From contig NZ_JAUYZJ010000041.1 of NCBI RefSeq assembly GCF_030700285.1, positions 1-39,378 on the forward strand: 39,378 nucleotides of DNA, written 5' to 3'. Positions 22,040 to 28,905 of the stretch are shown piece after piece (the first letter of the stretch is position 1; every line of letters begins with the position of its first letter). This DNA comes from Methylobacterium sp. NEAU K (lineage in GTDB: Bacteria > Pseudomonadota > Alphaproteobacteria > Rhizobiales > Beijerinckiaceae). The position numbers were made by a program, and so were the translations under genes. The notes beneath the pieces were generated by a model, which was given only the letters and a program-made list of their open reading frames with translations, was not told the origin of the DNA and did no database searches.

Positions 22040-22414
22040 TCAACATCCTGTTCCGGGTGGCGTGAGCCAGCGCAGCGCCGTCTTGGCTGCCGCCACGGAG
22101 AAAGGACGGCCCTGGCCCAAGCCAGCGCGCAAGATCTCGTGCCGGATGTTGGTTCGCAGAACGGTGCGACCGATCTCAATGTCAGTACCGAAAGATTCCA
22201 CCAATACGACAGGCTCGATCGCGAGGGTCGCAGCGATTTCTTTATCAGTGGCCCCATACGCGGCCAGCGCCGTTGCGTATCGCCTCTGCTGGCCTGCTGC
22301 TGAGTGAGGCAGGCGCCAAAGGACGTCGGCCAAGGCAAGGATCGGTTCGGGAGCGATTACAGGCCCTTGTTTCCGCCCCGCACCTGGGCGGCTTCCGCCG
22401 TGCTGACCGGTCAT
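22040..22414 (-). CDS. Phage-type small protein with GGSRPGAGRK start
   Basis: A 124-residue protein with a good ribosome-binding site (GGAGG, six bases before ATG). It begins MTGQHGGSRPGAGRKQGPV, a basic Gly/Arg start often seen in phage terminase-small-subunit-like and other phage DNA-binding proteins. The remainder (RYATALAAYGATDKEIAATL followed by AIEPVVLVESFG) has a helix-turn-helix-like pattern in which gATdkEIAatL corresponds to a terminase-small or Hin-type HTH. No large terminase is present in the island, so a packaging role is not supported; it may be a regulator. It is the last gene of the leftward module. Confidence 0.6.
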   Translation of the reverse strand: MTGQHGGSRPGAGRKQGPVIAPEPILALADVLWRLPHSAAGQQRRYATALAAYGATDKEIAATLAIEPVVLVESFGTDIEIGRTVLRTNIRHEILRAGLGQGRPFSVAAAKTALRWLTPPGTGC

Positions 22415-22537
22415 TTCTTACCTCCAACTTGAATTGCGAAATCGGTGCCGCGCGAAAAATATCTGCGCATGGGACCATTTGCGGTCCAAACCACCTATCG
22501 GCTAGACTTTCGATCCCCCCCTGCCAATGGCTGTGGA

Positions 22538-22663
22538 TCAGACCGCCTCAAGCGGCAGGCCGGTGCGCTCGGTCAGCGCCAGCCCTGCCGCGTCCACGTA
22601 GTGGTAGCAGCCGAGTGCCTCGCCCTCGATGCCGTAGGGGGTAGACCGATCCGGCCCGGGATC
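22538..22663 (-). pseudogene. Possible C-terminal gene remnant
   Basis: A minus-strand open stretch of 41 codons without its own start reads in part STPYGIEGEALGCYHYVDAA and GLALTERTGLPLEAV before TGA. It looks protein-like (balanced composition, unlike its neighbouring frames), but an in-frame TGA lies directly upstream. I do not recognise the family. It may be a leftover of a chromosomal gene. Confidence 0.25.
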
Positions 22664-22765
22664 TCACGATCGAGCCGATGAATGTTCCGCGAGGATAGAG
22701 GTCGAGCGACACATCCGGACTCCACGCCTACGCATCACAGCGGCCATGCTACCACGATAAGCAAT

Positions 22766-23000
22766 GGAATTGGACTCACGTTCCGGGGCTGGACTCCGGC
22801 GCAATTGGCCGGCGAATTCCGAATTCTAATACGCCTCGCAGCTAATTCGGATGGTGCTTATTCGGGACCGCTAATTCCAAACGATACATTTGGCGCACGG
22901 GTTCGGACTTCGAATTACGGAGCGTCAGCGACGGCCTCGAATTGCTTGACCGGTGGGTAGGGTAGCGGCGACGCGACGAAGCCCGCCAGCGGCCAATTCT
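22766..23000. repeat. AATT-rich patch with recurring short motifs
   Basis: In about 235 bp the word AATT recurs at least nine times: near 22768, 22803, 22814, 22821, 22843, 22872, 22913, 22940 and 22995. Recurring longer forms are GAATTC at two adjacent places (22814, 22821), GCTAATTC at 22841 and 22870, and CGAATT at 22911 and 22938. It lies beside the replication-initiator-like gene (downstream of its stop). It could be an AT-rich origin or iteron-like region, or simply foreign base composition, since AATT is also frequent inside the neighbouring gene. The rest of the 22415-23038 gap shows no gene with a start. Confidence 0.35.
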
Positions 23001-23038
23001 GGCCACGGACGGGGCATCGTAGCGGCAGGGTTGGGCAG

Positions 23039-23998
23039 CTACCGGCCGCGCGAGGCGTCAGCATAGCTTTTCTGAGCCGCGATCAGCTTCACATCGGGGA
23101 ATTCGCTTGCCTCGATGCAGTCTCGGCAGAACGGATAATAGGGCTCCGATTTGTACCGGGCGACCAATTGCGTTTCGGCCATGCAATCGATGCAGAGGAA
23201 TTCCCCGGACCCTGAGCGGGGTAATTCCCGGCCCTGCGATTCGAACCGCAATGCCTCGCTCTCGCATTCGGTGCATCGAGGTCCGGCCATCACGCCAGCC
23301 TCAGCCACCGTTCCGCAGTCAGGGCACACCACCTCAGCCTGAGGGGTCAGAGCGGCAGGACGTAGCTCTACATCCTGCCTCCTTCCGGTAGCCTCTTCCC
23401 CGTATCCTGAAGGTGTCAGTGAAGGTGTTATCCCCTCATTTTCGCAGGGCAATTCACCAGCATTTTGAGGGGACCTCCTTACCCGCTTACCCCTCATTTC
23501 GTTGGTGGTTTGATGCTGCTGTTCGAGGGTCTCTTTTCCGGACCGGAGCGCCTCTTTCCGATAGGCGTGGGCTTCCTTTCGAGCCTCCGCCTTGATCCGA
23601 ATTAGGCTCATGACGCCTCCAATTAGATCGGCCCGCGGCGTGTAGATGGTCGAGCGAGTGCCGCGGCCTGGGGTGTAATCCCACCAGCCGATTTCGCGGA
23701 TCGCCTTGCGATTGCGCCGAATGGACTCGTCGTCTCCGAAGCCGGGCACCTCATCCATGATTTGCTGATCGTGCACGATCCCGACTCGGTTGCGATAATT
23801 CGTGCGCTGCAGGACGTAGGCGAAAAGCCGGAACCGCTTCGCGTTCATGCGGGGATCGTGAAGGACGGCTTCTAGGATTTCGAGCTTCTGACGGGTCCAT
23901 TCGGCCCGGGCTCGCTGATCCGCTATTTCCTCCGCGCCGATCTCCCGCTTCGGCCTTCGGGGCTTCCTAGGCTGCTTCTCGCCCGTTGCGTCCGCCAT
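23039..23998 (-). CDS. Replication-initiator-like protein with C-terminal zinc ribbons
   Basis: A 319-residue protein. The N-terminus is very basic (GEKQPRKPRRPKREIG). Residues about 30-130 resemble a winged-helix module of phage or plasmid initiators: ILEAVLHDPRMNAKRFRLFA, YVLQRTNYRNRVGIVHDQQI, then SIRRNRKAIREIGWWDYTPG and a TRSTIYTPR strand. The middle is a Glu/Arg-rich linker. The C-terminal ~100 residues contain two Cys pairs of zinc-ribbon type: CPDCG with CTEC, and CIDC with CRDC. Such proteins often start replication of the excised element or recruit a host helicase. The ATG at 23998 is chosen (MADATGEKQ); an earlier in-frame ATG at 24058 would overlap the upstream small gene entirely. 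The call is by pattern only. Confidence 0.55.
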   Translation of the reverse strand: MADATGEKQPRKPRRPKREIGAEEIADQRARAEWTRQKLEILEAVLHDPRMNAKRFRLFAYVLQRTNYRNRVGIVHDQQIMDEVPGFGDDESIRRNRKAIREIGWWDYTPGRGTRSTIYTPRADLIGGVMSLIRIKAEARKEAHAYRKEALRSGKETLEQQHQTTNEMRGKRVRRSPQNAGELPCENEGITPSLTPSGYGEEATGRRQDVELRPAALTPQAEVVCPDCGTVAEAGVMAGPRCTECESEALRFESQGRELPRSGSGEFLCIDCMAETQLVARYKSEPYYPFCRDCIEASEFPDVKLIAAQKSYADASRGR

Positions 23999-24119
23999 CT
24001 TGGGACACCTCGCCGGCCGGCCCATGCCCGGCGCAATCGACTTCAGGGACACCGGCAAGGGCGGCGTCTTCGGGCACAGCGGCCCGGATGGCTTCGGTGA
24101 GGATCGCCCGGAGGCGCAT
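23967..24119 (-). CDS. Small hypothetical protein, 50 residues
   Basis: Open frame beginning MRLRAILTEAIRAAVPEDAA, four bases after the TAA of the preceding small gene, and overlapping the start of the initiator-like gene by 32 bases in another frame. The tight packing matches phage-like operons. It contains one amphipathic helix and a glycine-rich tail; no family is recognised. Confidence rests on position and protein-like start, not on homology. Confidence 0.4.
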   Translation of the reverse strand: MRLRAILTEAIRAAVPEDAALAGVPEVDCAGHGPAGEVSQDGGRNGREAA

Positions 24120-24122
24120 TGC

Positions 24123-24302
24123 TTACGGTACCGTCAGGTCCAGGTTGCTGACGCCGTGAGCTGCGCCGCGTGCCTTCCGCCAAAGGGACAGGTGCACCAT
24201 GCCGCGCCCGTCACGGTGGGTTGCGGTCACCACCGCCTGTCCCTTGTTCGTGGTGGACACGGCCTCTTTGCGGGCGATGTCCAGTTTCGAGGTTGGGCGC
24301 AT
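24123..24302 (-). CDS. Small hypothetical protein, 59 residues
   Basis: Begins MRPTSKLDIARKEAVSTTNK and continues GQAVVTATHRDGRGMVHLSL, ending in NLDLTVP and TAA. A Shine-Dalgarno-like GAGG lies seven bases before the ATG. The alternating polar/hydrophobic pattern (AVVTATHRDGRGMVHLSLW) suggests a small beta-rich protein. It belongs to the leftward run of small genes. No family is recognised. Confidence 0.5.
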   Translation of the reverse strand: MRPTSKLDIARKEAVSTTNKGQAVVTATHRDGRGMVHLSLWRKARGAAHGVSNLDLTVP

Positions 24303-24405
24303 CGCGGCGCCTCAAATTAAATTCCGGATCGATCCCATGGCACGAAATTGGATTTGGTGCGCCCGGACCGTGGGTCGAGCGCGATGTCGTCGGAAAATCC
24401 GATGT

Positions 24406-24744
24406 TCAGCCGCTGGGCGAGACGACGCGCAGCGCGATTCGCGTGAATTTGGCACGGGGCTGCCGCAGCAACTTGATGGCGGCTCGATAGATAGCCACCG
24501 CTTCCTCCAAGTGCCGTAGCTCCTCTTCGCCATAAGCGACGGCCGCCGCCGTTACACGGGCGGTATATTCCGGCTCGCCCTCCCCATCGAGGCGACGGAT
24601 TTCATCGGCCATCGTTTCGGCGGGGCTTCGGCCGTCTAGGGGCACCACTTGAGCTAGATCTAACTCGCATGAACTCTCGGCCATGAACCAGAGGTGCAGG
24701 TAATCCGCCTCGAATGGGTCGGTGATGATCCTCGACTCAGCCAT
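24406..24744 (-). CDS. Hypothetical protein, 112 residues
   Basis: Soluble, acidic, mostly helical protein: FEADYLHLWFMAESSCELDL near the start, then a helix-rich half (TARVTAAAVAYGEEELRHLE, EAVAIYRAAIKLLRQPRAK). A good ribosome-binding site (GAGGGG, five bases before ATG) supports it. The start lies 9 bp after the stop of the preceding 43-codon gene. Past its stop, a different frame continues with protein-like sequence (RLNIGFSDDIALDPRSGRTK) to a TAA at 24317, which may be one more small overlapping ORF without a clear start. No family is recognised. Confidence 0.6.
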   Translation of the reverse strand: MAESRIITDPFEADYLHLWFMAESSCELDLAQVVPLDGRSPAETMADEIRRLDGEGEPEYTARVTAAAVAYGEEELRHLEEAVAIYRAAIKLLRQPRAKFTRIALRVVSPSG

Positions 24745-24753
24745 GGCGTCCCC

Positions 24754-24885
24754 TCAATGCACCGTGGCCGACAATTCGAGCGGCCCCGCCGGCATGCTCC
24801 GGAAGCTGCCGATCCGGACCTGAAACGCCCATTCCATTGGGTTCTCAGGCTTCGAGCCGCCGGCGCCCAAAACGGTCGCGCTCAC
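24754..24885 (-). CDS. Small hypothetical protein, 43 residues
   Basis: GTG start overlaps the stop of the excisionase-like gene by four bases (GTGA), which argues for coupled translation. It reads VSATVLGAGGSKPENPMEWA, FQVRIGSFRSMPAG, then PLELSATVH and TGA. The stop lies 9 bp before the next ATG. Length and tight packing are typical of element-maintenance operons. Function unknown. Confidence 0.5.
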   Translation of the reverse strand: MSATVLGAGGSKPENPMEWAFQVRIGSFRSMPAGPLELSATVH

Positions 24886-25136
24886 GCTTCGCTCCCCTGC
24901 TGCTCCTGCTTCGTGATCCAGGCCAGGATCGTCGTGCGGCGGGCGCACAGCGTGGCGCCAATGCGAAAAGTTGGCAGGCCGAGCTCGCTGGCCGCGTGAT
25001 ATACGCGCCGCTTATTGGTCTCGCTCGCGTCGCCGAACATGAAGCGGGCGATTGCCTCAGCGCCCGTCATAAGATCCTTGGCAAGAGGCAAGCCAACGTC
25101 GTTCGCCTCCGAAGGGCGCGATGAAGATGCATTCAT
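24882..25136 (-). CDS. Excisionase/AlpA-like small DNA-binding protein
   Basis: An 84-residue protein with an AGGAG six bases before the ATG. Residues 20-75 read DLMTGAEAIARFMFGDASET, NKRRVYHAASELGLPTFRIG and TLCARRTTILAWI: a MerR/Xis-type winged HTH in which a first helix-turn-helix is followed by L-P-x-F-R-I-G and a C-terminal W-helix. Such proteins direct integrase towards excision or activate element promoters. It lies 0.76 kb from the divergent integrase gene, the usual neighbourhood. Confidence 0.65.
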   Translation of the reverse strand: MNASSSRPSEANDVGLPLAKDLMTGAEAIARFMFGDASETNKRRVYHAASELGLPTFRIGATLCARRTTILAWITKQEQQGSEA

Positions 25137-25148
25137 TTGTTTCTCCTG

Positions 25149-25787
25149 CTAGGCTAAATTGGAGGCTACAGCTCGAAATACTGTATGATCTATGATGCGC
25201 AGCTCTCGTTGACCCTGATGTTGCGACCACAAGCCGCTATTGCCCCAGTAGTGAGCAAAAGCAAGCTCTTCGAATCTATCTGAACCGCTGAATGGATCGC
25301 CTGGATTGCGAGGCCCGTTCCAACAAATCTTAATGTAGGCGGATGCTATCGGACGCCCAAAACCGACTTCGATTGTTGTATTTGTCTCTTCCAACATCTT
25401 GTCGAAGTCGCTTCTCTGACCATCGACTGGCATTAAAGCACGCAAAATGAAACTCAACGCCTCGCCGAGATTATGACCTTCAGTAGTTACGAATGCAGAG
25501 ACCGCATCGCTTCGCTGATTTTTGGGCATCGGGGCTATAGACAATTTGAGATATTCCTCAGCTGTCTGCGCGGCATTTTTCGCCAGATCGGTAGCGTTCA
25601 CTGCAATTAACAGATGAACAGCGTCTTGGACGGTCATCTGTGCTGCCGCTTTACCCCGGCCATGTTTGGATATGAGTCCAGCATCTCGCAGATACTGACC
25701 GATCCCGGTCACCGCCACCTCGCTGATAGCCTCGGCTTCGGCGATGGTATGGATCAGGTCTCGGAACAGAACCATTGCACGACTCAC
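25149..25787 (-). CDS. Conserved-looking element protein, 212 residues
   Basis: First gene of the leftward module, divergent from the integrase. The N-terminal ~70 residues (LFRDLIHTIAEAEAISEVAV, GQYLRDAGLISKHGRGKAAA, MTVQDAVHLLIAVNATDLA) look like an HTH-type fold I have seen in proteins beside integrases of Hyphomicrobiales elements. The C-terminal half is beta-rich (TTIEVGFGRPIASAYIKICW) and unassigned. Base composition is clearly AT-richer than the core genes. The start is ambiguous: GTG at 25787 or ATG at 25775; neither has a clear Shine-Dalgarno. Possible regulator of the divergent promoter region 25788-25893. Confidence 0.55.
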   Translation of the reverse strand: MSRAMVLFRDLIHTIAEAEAISEVAVTGIGQYLRDAGLISKHGRGKAAAQMTVQDAVHLLIAVNATDLAKNAAQTAEEYLKLSIAPMPKNQRSDAVSAFVTTEGHNLGEALSFILRALMPVDGQRSDFDKMLEETNTTIEVGFGRPIASAYIKICWNGPRNPGDPFSGSDRFEELAFAHYWGNSGLWSQHQGQRELRIIDHTVFRAVASNLA

Positions 25788-25893
25788 AATTAGAATGATC
25801 CTGATAGGACGTCAACGGACTATCTGGATAATCCCGAAAGAGGCGTGATAGCATGGCGCTGAGCCGAACCCAATCGGACTAGGAGGTCGTGCA

Positions 25894-27237
25894 GTGGCAT
25901 CGATTCGGAAAAGGATGCTCCCCAGCGGCAAGGTGAAATGGCTTGCCGCCTACAGCGACAACGTGGGGCAGCGACGGTTCAAGCAATTCGACACGCGGAA
26001 AGAAGCCGACGTCTTCATGGTCCGTGTCCGAAGCGAGGTGGCGGCCGGCAGCCATGTTCCGGACCGGGCGGCCAGCACCGTCGATCAAGCCTATGCTCTA
26101 CTGATCGCTGCCCTTGAGGCGGATCAAGCCGCCCGCGCGACGCTGCACAACTACAGGGTCTACTATCTGGGTCATGTGAAGCCTTACCTTGGCACCCGGC
26201 TGCTCCCGAAATTGCATCCAGCGGACGTCGGTGACTGGCTCGAGCGGCTCAAGGCTGACGGGCGGACCGACGACACACGCCGCCGTGCGCGCATCGTGCT
26301 CGGGGCCATCTTTGATGAAGCGATCCGTCGACGCCTCGCCCATGCTAATCCGGTCCGATCGCTTCGGAGCCGGCGCAAGACTCGGCGCGCAGAGATTCGC
26401 GAGGTCGAAGAGACGATCCGAATTCCTGAGCGTGAGGTCGTCAGGGCGATGCTTGCCGCGGCGGCCGATACCGATGCGTTGTTCCTGATCGCTCGCGAGC
26501 GAGGCGGGGAGGTAGCTAGCATCATCGAAGTGCAGCGGGTCTCAGCCGACCATCCTATTAGGGCGGTGCGCGCCTTCCGCACACGGCACCCTGGGGCAGA
26601 GGTCGAAACCTTCCGGCCCACGTCTTGGCTGCGGCCGCTCCTTGCCACGATGGCTCTCGCCGGCTTGAGGATCGGTGAGGCTCGCGGACTGTCCTGGGCC
26701 AGCGTTGAGCCCGAGCACCTGAAGGTGCGAGAGGGCGTCGACCGCTACAATGTTCGAGACACCGTGAAAACGGCGGCAGCGCTGCGCAGCGTGCCAATCG
26801 GCCCTCAACTCGCGACGATTCTGGCGAACTGGCAAGCCGGAACGACAGGAGACGGAGATCTGGTTTTCCCGTCAGAAAAGGGAACACCGATCGGCTACCC
26901 GAACATCGTGAATAGGCAGCTTGGGCCGCTGCAAATCGCTCTCGGCATCGTGGCGGCCGATGGCTCGCCACGATGGACAGCGCATAGCTTCCGTCACTTC
27001 GCCGTGTCGCTCTGGATCGATGAGGGAGCGAAGATCGGCCAAGTCTCGGAATGGGCCGGGCACGAATCGCCCGAGTTCACGCAGAGAGTCTACGGGCACC
27101 TGTTCCGGGCCGGCCGGACGGATCGCCGAGCTGTTACTGCAGGCGAGCTTTCTGTGCTCGGCGCGATTGAACCAGCAACATCGACGCAACACGGCAACGA
27201 CAACGCATTGAAAAACAGCGCATCAGCAACAGCTTAA
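25894..27237 (+). CDS. Tyrosine-type site-specific integrase
   Basis: A 447-residue recombinase that integrates and excises the island at tRNA-Arg. The GTG at 25894 has AGGAGG seven bases upstream. The N-terminus (ASIRKRMLPSGKVKWLAAYS, RRFKQFDTRKEADVF) is an arm-binding/AP2-like domain. A SAM-like core-binding domain spans about 65-155. The catalytic residues are R259 (GLRIGEA), K292, H364-x-x-R367 (HSFRHF), H390 (WAGHES) and nucleophile Y400 (VYGH). Between about residues 195 and 242 there is an extra segment compared with typical integrases, containing ARERGGEVASIIEVQRVSAD. The gene ends 10 bp before attR, and its last codons carry one copy of the probable arm-site repeat. Downstream of Y400 there is an unusually long 47-residue tail. 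Confidence 0.95.
   Translation: MASIRKRMLPSGKVKWLAAYSDNVGQRRFKQFDTRKEADVFMVRVRSEVAAGSHVPDRAASTVDQAYALLIAALEADQAARATLHNYRVYYLGHVKPYLGTRLLPKLHPADVGDWLERLKADGRTDDTRRRARIVLGAIFDEAIRRRLAHANPVRSLRSRRKTRRAEIREVEETIRIPEREVVRAMLAAAADTDALFLIARERGGEVASIIEVQRVSADHPIRAVRAFRTRHPGAEVETFRPTSWLRPLLATMALAGLRIGEARGLSWASVEPEHLKVREGVDRYNVRDTVKTAAALRSVPIGPQLATILANWQAGTTGDGDLVFPSEKGTPIGYPNIVNRQLGPLQIALGIVAADGSPRWTAHSFRHFAVSLWIDEGAKIGQVSEWAGHESPEFTQRVYGHLFRAGRTDRRAVTAGELSVLGAIEPATSTQHGNDNALKNSASATA
27185..27194 (+). repeat. GCAACACG repeat copy, probable integrase arm site (right)
   Basis: CGCAACACGG lies inside the 3' end of the integrase gene, 53 bp before attR. It is identical to the repeat at 10466-10475 near attL and has the same orientation. 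On the excised circle it would lie on the opposite arm of attP. Confidence 0.5.
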
Positions 27238-27247
27238 TCGGCCGCGA

Positions 27248-27299
27248 CAGCCGCCTTCTAAGCGGCAGGTCGTTGGTTCGAGCCCAACCGGGGTCGCCA
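27248..27299 (+). repeat. attR: right attachment repeat (tRNA-Arg 3' copy)
   Basis: This 52-bp copy of the tRNA-Arg 3' part runs from the anticodon stem to CCA. Two differences from attL fall at facing positions of the T stem and preserve base pairing (GTTGG/CCAAC), so both versions are fit to be tRNA. No D arm or acceptor 5' strand lies upstream, so this is not a functional tRNA gene. Confidence 0.9.
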
Positions 27300-27332
27300 C
27301 GCCATATCCCTTCGAGAGAAGGGATATGGCGT
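27299..27332 (+). terminator. Perfect 14-bp hairpin right after attR
   Basis: ACGCCATATCCCTT (27299-27312) and AAGGGATATGGCGT (27319-27332) are exact inverse complements around a six-base loop CGAGAG. It abuts the CCA of the tRNA copy. Before integration it would have followed the chromosomal tRNA gene directly, so it is most likely the original tRNA terminator or processing hairpin. No T run follows. Confidence 0.65.
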
Positions 27333-27906
27333 GACGGGCAGTCGCTCGAAGAGGCCTTCGAGACACGTGTTTACAGGTGGGGTCAGCTGGCACCCGGCCG
27401 ATGCGATTCCACGACGAGAGCTGGATCGCAGGCGTGCCGACACGACGCCGACTCAGGCGAGGCGCCTACCTTCGTACGCGTAGAAGCGGTGTGTCTGGTC
27501 TTCGATGAACGTCACGACGTTGTGCGTGGCGTCCCTGCAGCGGCCAGAGCCGAGGGGGTCGGGGCGCCGACAGGCGTGATGTGCTCGTGCGAGCCATCTC
27601 GGTCGGCTTGTTGACGCAATCAACCTGATCGTCGGCCATGGCCAGGGCAATCGCTTGAAGGGTCCGAGTCAAGCGGCCGATGCCACGGGTCGGCAGCTTG
27701 CGCTCGTTTGTACGGCACGGCGCACCATCCAGCGCTTCGAGGGCATGTTCTGGCCGCACGAGCGATTCGGGCTCGCTGGCGCCTGGACCGTGCGCGAACA
27801 GAACCCGCCGCTCGCACACGGCTTCGAACTTCACGTCGCGAACAAGCCGGAACATAGGACCGTCGAGGCCCGTCCGTGTCTCAACCGAGAGTTGGCGGCA
27901 CACCAC
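27333..27906 (-). other. Uncertain region between island and thiL; possible frameshifted ORF
   Basis: A minus frame from GTG 27906 (just past the thiL stop) to 27466 reads in part MFRLVRDVKFEAVCERRVLF and IGRLTRTLQAIALAMADDQV. Another minus frame ends at 27453 with DATHNVVTFIEDQTHRFYAY. Joining the two by one frameshift would give a protein of about 150 residues. It is not recognised. It may be a decayed gene downstream of thiL or chance. Nothing else is seen in this stretch apart from a tRNA-antisense artefact. Confidence 0.25.
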
Positions 27907-28902
27907 TCAGAAGTGGCTGAACGCCCCGGCCGCGAACACGCGCACGGCGCCGTCGCCCGTTTCGAAGCCGGGCGGCCCGTCGCTCGCGGTGACCGTGCCG
28001 ATGGCGGTGAGCGGAATCCCGGCCGCCGCCGCCGCCGCCCGCAGGGCCTCGAGCTCCTCCGGCGCGACCGTGCAGAGGATCTCGTAATCGTCCCCCCCGG
28101 TCAGGATCGCGTCGATCAAGTCGGGCTGCGCTTCGAGCGTCCGGGCGGCGGCCCCCGAGAGCGGCACGGAACTCGTCTCGATGCGGGCACTGCGGCCCGC
28201 GCCCAGCATCTTGGCGAGATCGCCCGCGAGCCCGTCCGAGACGTCCATCGCCGCAGAGGCGTGGCGGCGGAGCGCGAGAGCCAGGGCGAGGCGCGGACGC
28301 GGATGCAGGTAGCGGTCGGCCAGCACTGCTCGCAGCGCCGGATCGAGGGCGGCCGCCCAGGCCGCGTCCGGCTCCAGGCGCAGCCGCAGGCCCAGCGCCG
28401 CGTCGCCGATCGTGCCGCTGACGCAGATGCGGTCGCCGACCCGCGCGGTGGTGCGCCGTACGATCGTGCCGCCCGGCACCTCGCCGAACAGGCTGACCCC
28501 GATCAGCGCGGGCCCGCCGGAGCGCACGGTGTCGCCGCCGAGCAGCGGGCAGCGGGCCTGCGCGGCGGCCCGTCCGAGCTCCGCCGCGAAGGCCGCGAGC
28601 CAGTCCTCCGTCCAGTCGTCCGGCAGCGCCAGGGTCAGCAGGAAGCCGCGCGGGACCGCCCCCTTGGCGGCGATGTCGGACAGGTTCACGCCGAGCGCCT
28701 TGCGGGCGACCGAGCCGGGCGCGTCGTCGGGGAAATAGTGGATCCCGGCCACGACCGCGTCGGCGGTGACGACGAGGTCGTGCCCAGGCGTGGGGGTCAG
28801 GGTCGCGGCGTCATCGCGCAGGCCGTCCGCCCCCGGCCCCGCCAGCGGCGCGAAGTAGCGGGCGATCAGCCCCTCCTCGGAGGCGCGTCCCGGCCCGGCC
28901 AC
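27907..28902 (-). CDS. thiL: Thiamine-monophosphate kinase
   Basis: ThiL phosphorylates thiamine monophosphate to thiamine pyrophosphate with ATP. The 331-residue product begins MAGPGRASEEGLIARYFAPL and then shows the PurM-like fold signatures: LRDDAATL (metal-binding Asp pair), VVTADAVVAGIHYF, ALGVNLSDIAAKGAVPRGFL, LLGGDTVRSGG, MDVSDGLAGDLAKML and LTGGDDYEILCT. All match the family order. The GTG start at 28902 lies three bases after the nusB stop, so it is coupled to nusB in the ribH-nusB-thiL operon. Confidence 0.96.
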   Translation of the reverse strand: MAGPGRASEEGLIARYFAPLAGPGADGLRDDAATLTPTPGHDLVVTADAVVAGIHYFPDDAPGSVARKALGVNLSDIAAKGAVPRGFLLTLALPDDWTEDWLAAFAAELGRAAAQARCPLLGGDTVRSGGPALIGVSLFGEVPGGTIVRRTTARVGDRICVSGTIGDAALGLRLRLEPDAAWAAALDPALRAVLADRYLHPRPRLALALALRRHASAAMDVSDGLAGDLAKMLGAGRSARIETSSVPLSGAAARTLEAQPDLIDAILTGGDDYEILCTVAPEELEALRAAAAAAGIPLTAIGTVTASDGPPGFETGDGAVRVFAAGAFSHF

Positions 28903-28905
28903 GGC

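Larger units (their letters stand above)
10265..27299. mobile_element. Integrated genomic island, about 17 kb, in tRNA-Arg(UCU)
   Basis: The boundaries are the two 52-bp tRNA-derived repeats. The integrase gene ends 10 bp before the right repeat. Content is non-core: a broken phosphoesterase, tandem MucR-like regulators, a seven-gene candidate conflict system, remnants of chromosomal-type genes, and a leftward module of small phage- or plasmid-like genes with a replication-initiator-like protein and an excisionase-like protein. No capsid, tail, conjugation or relaxase gene is seen, so it is neither a complete prophage nor a self-transmissible element as far as can be read. It may be a satellite or an integrative element that relies on a helper. 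Core genes on both sides (FUSC gene to the left, thiL operon to the right) suggest a clean insertion. Confidence 0.88.

Noticed and set aside
27258..27443. Minus ORF ending RPRLGSNQRPAA
   Set aside because: The LGSNQRPAA-like ending is the known artefact of translating tRNA antisense; it overlaps attR and the hairpin.
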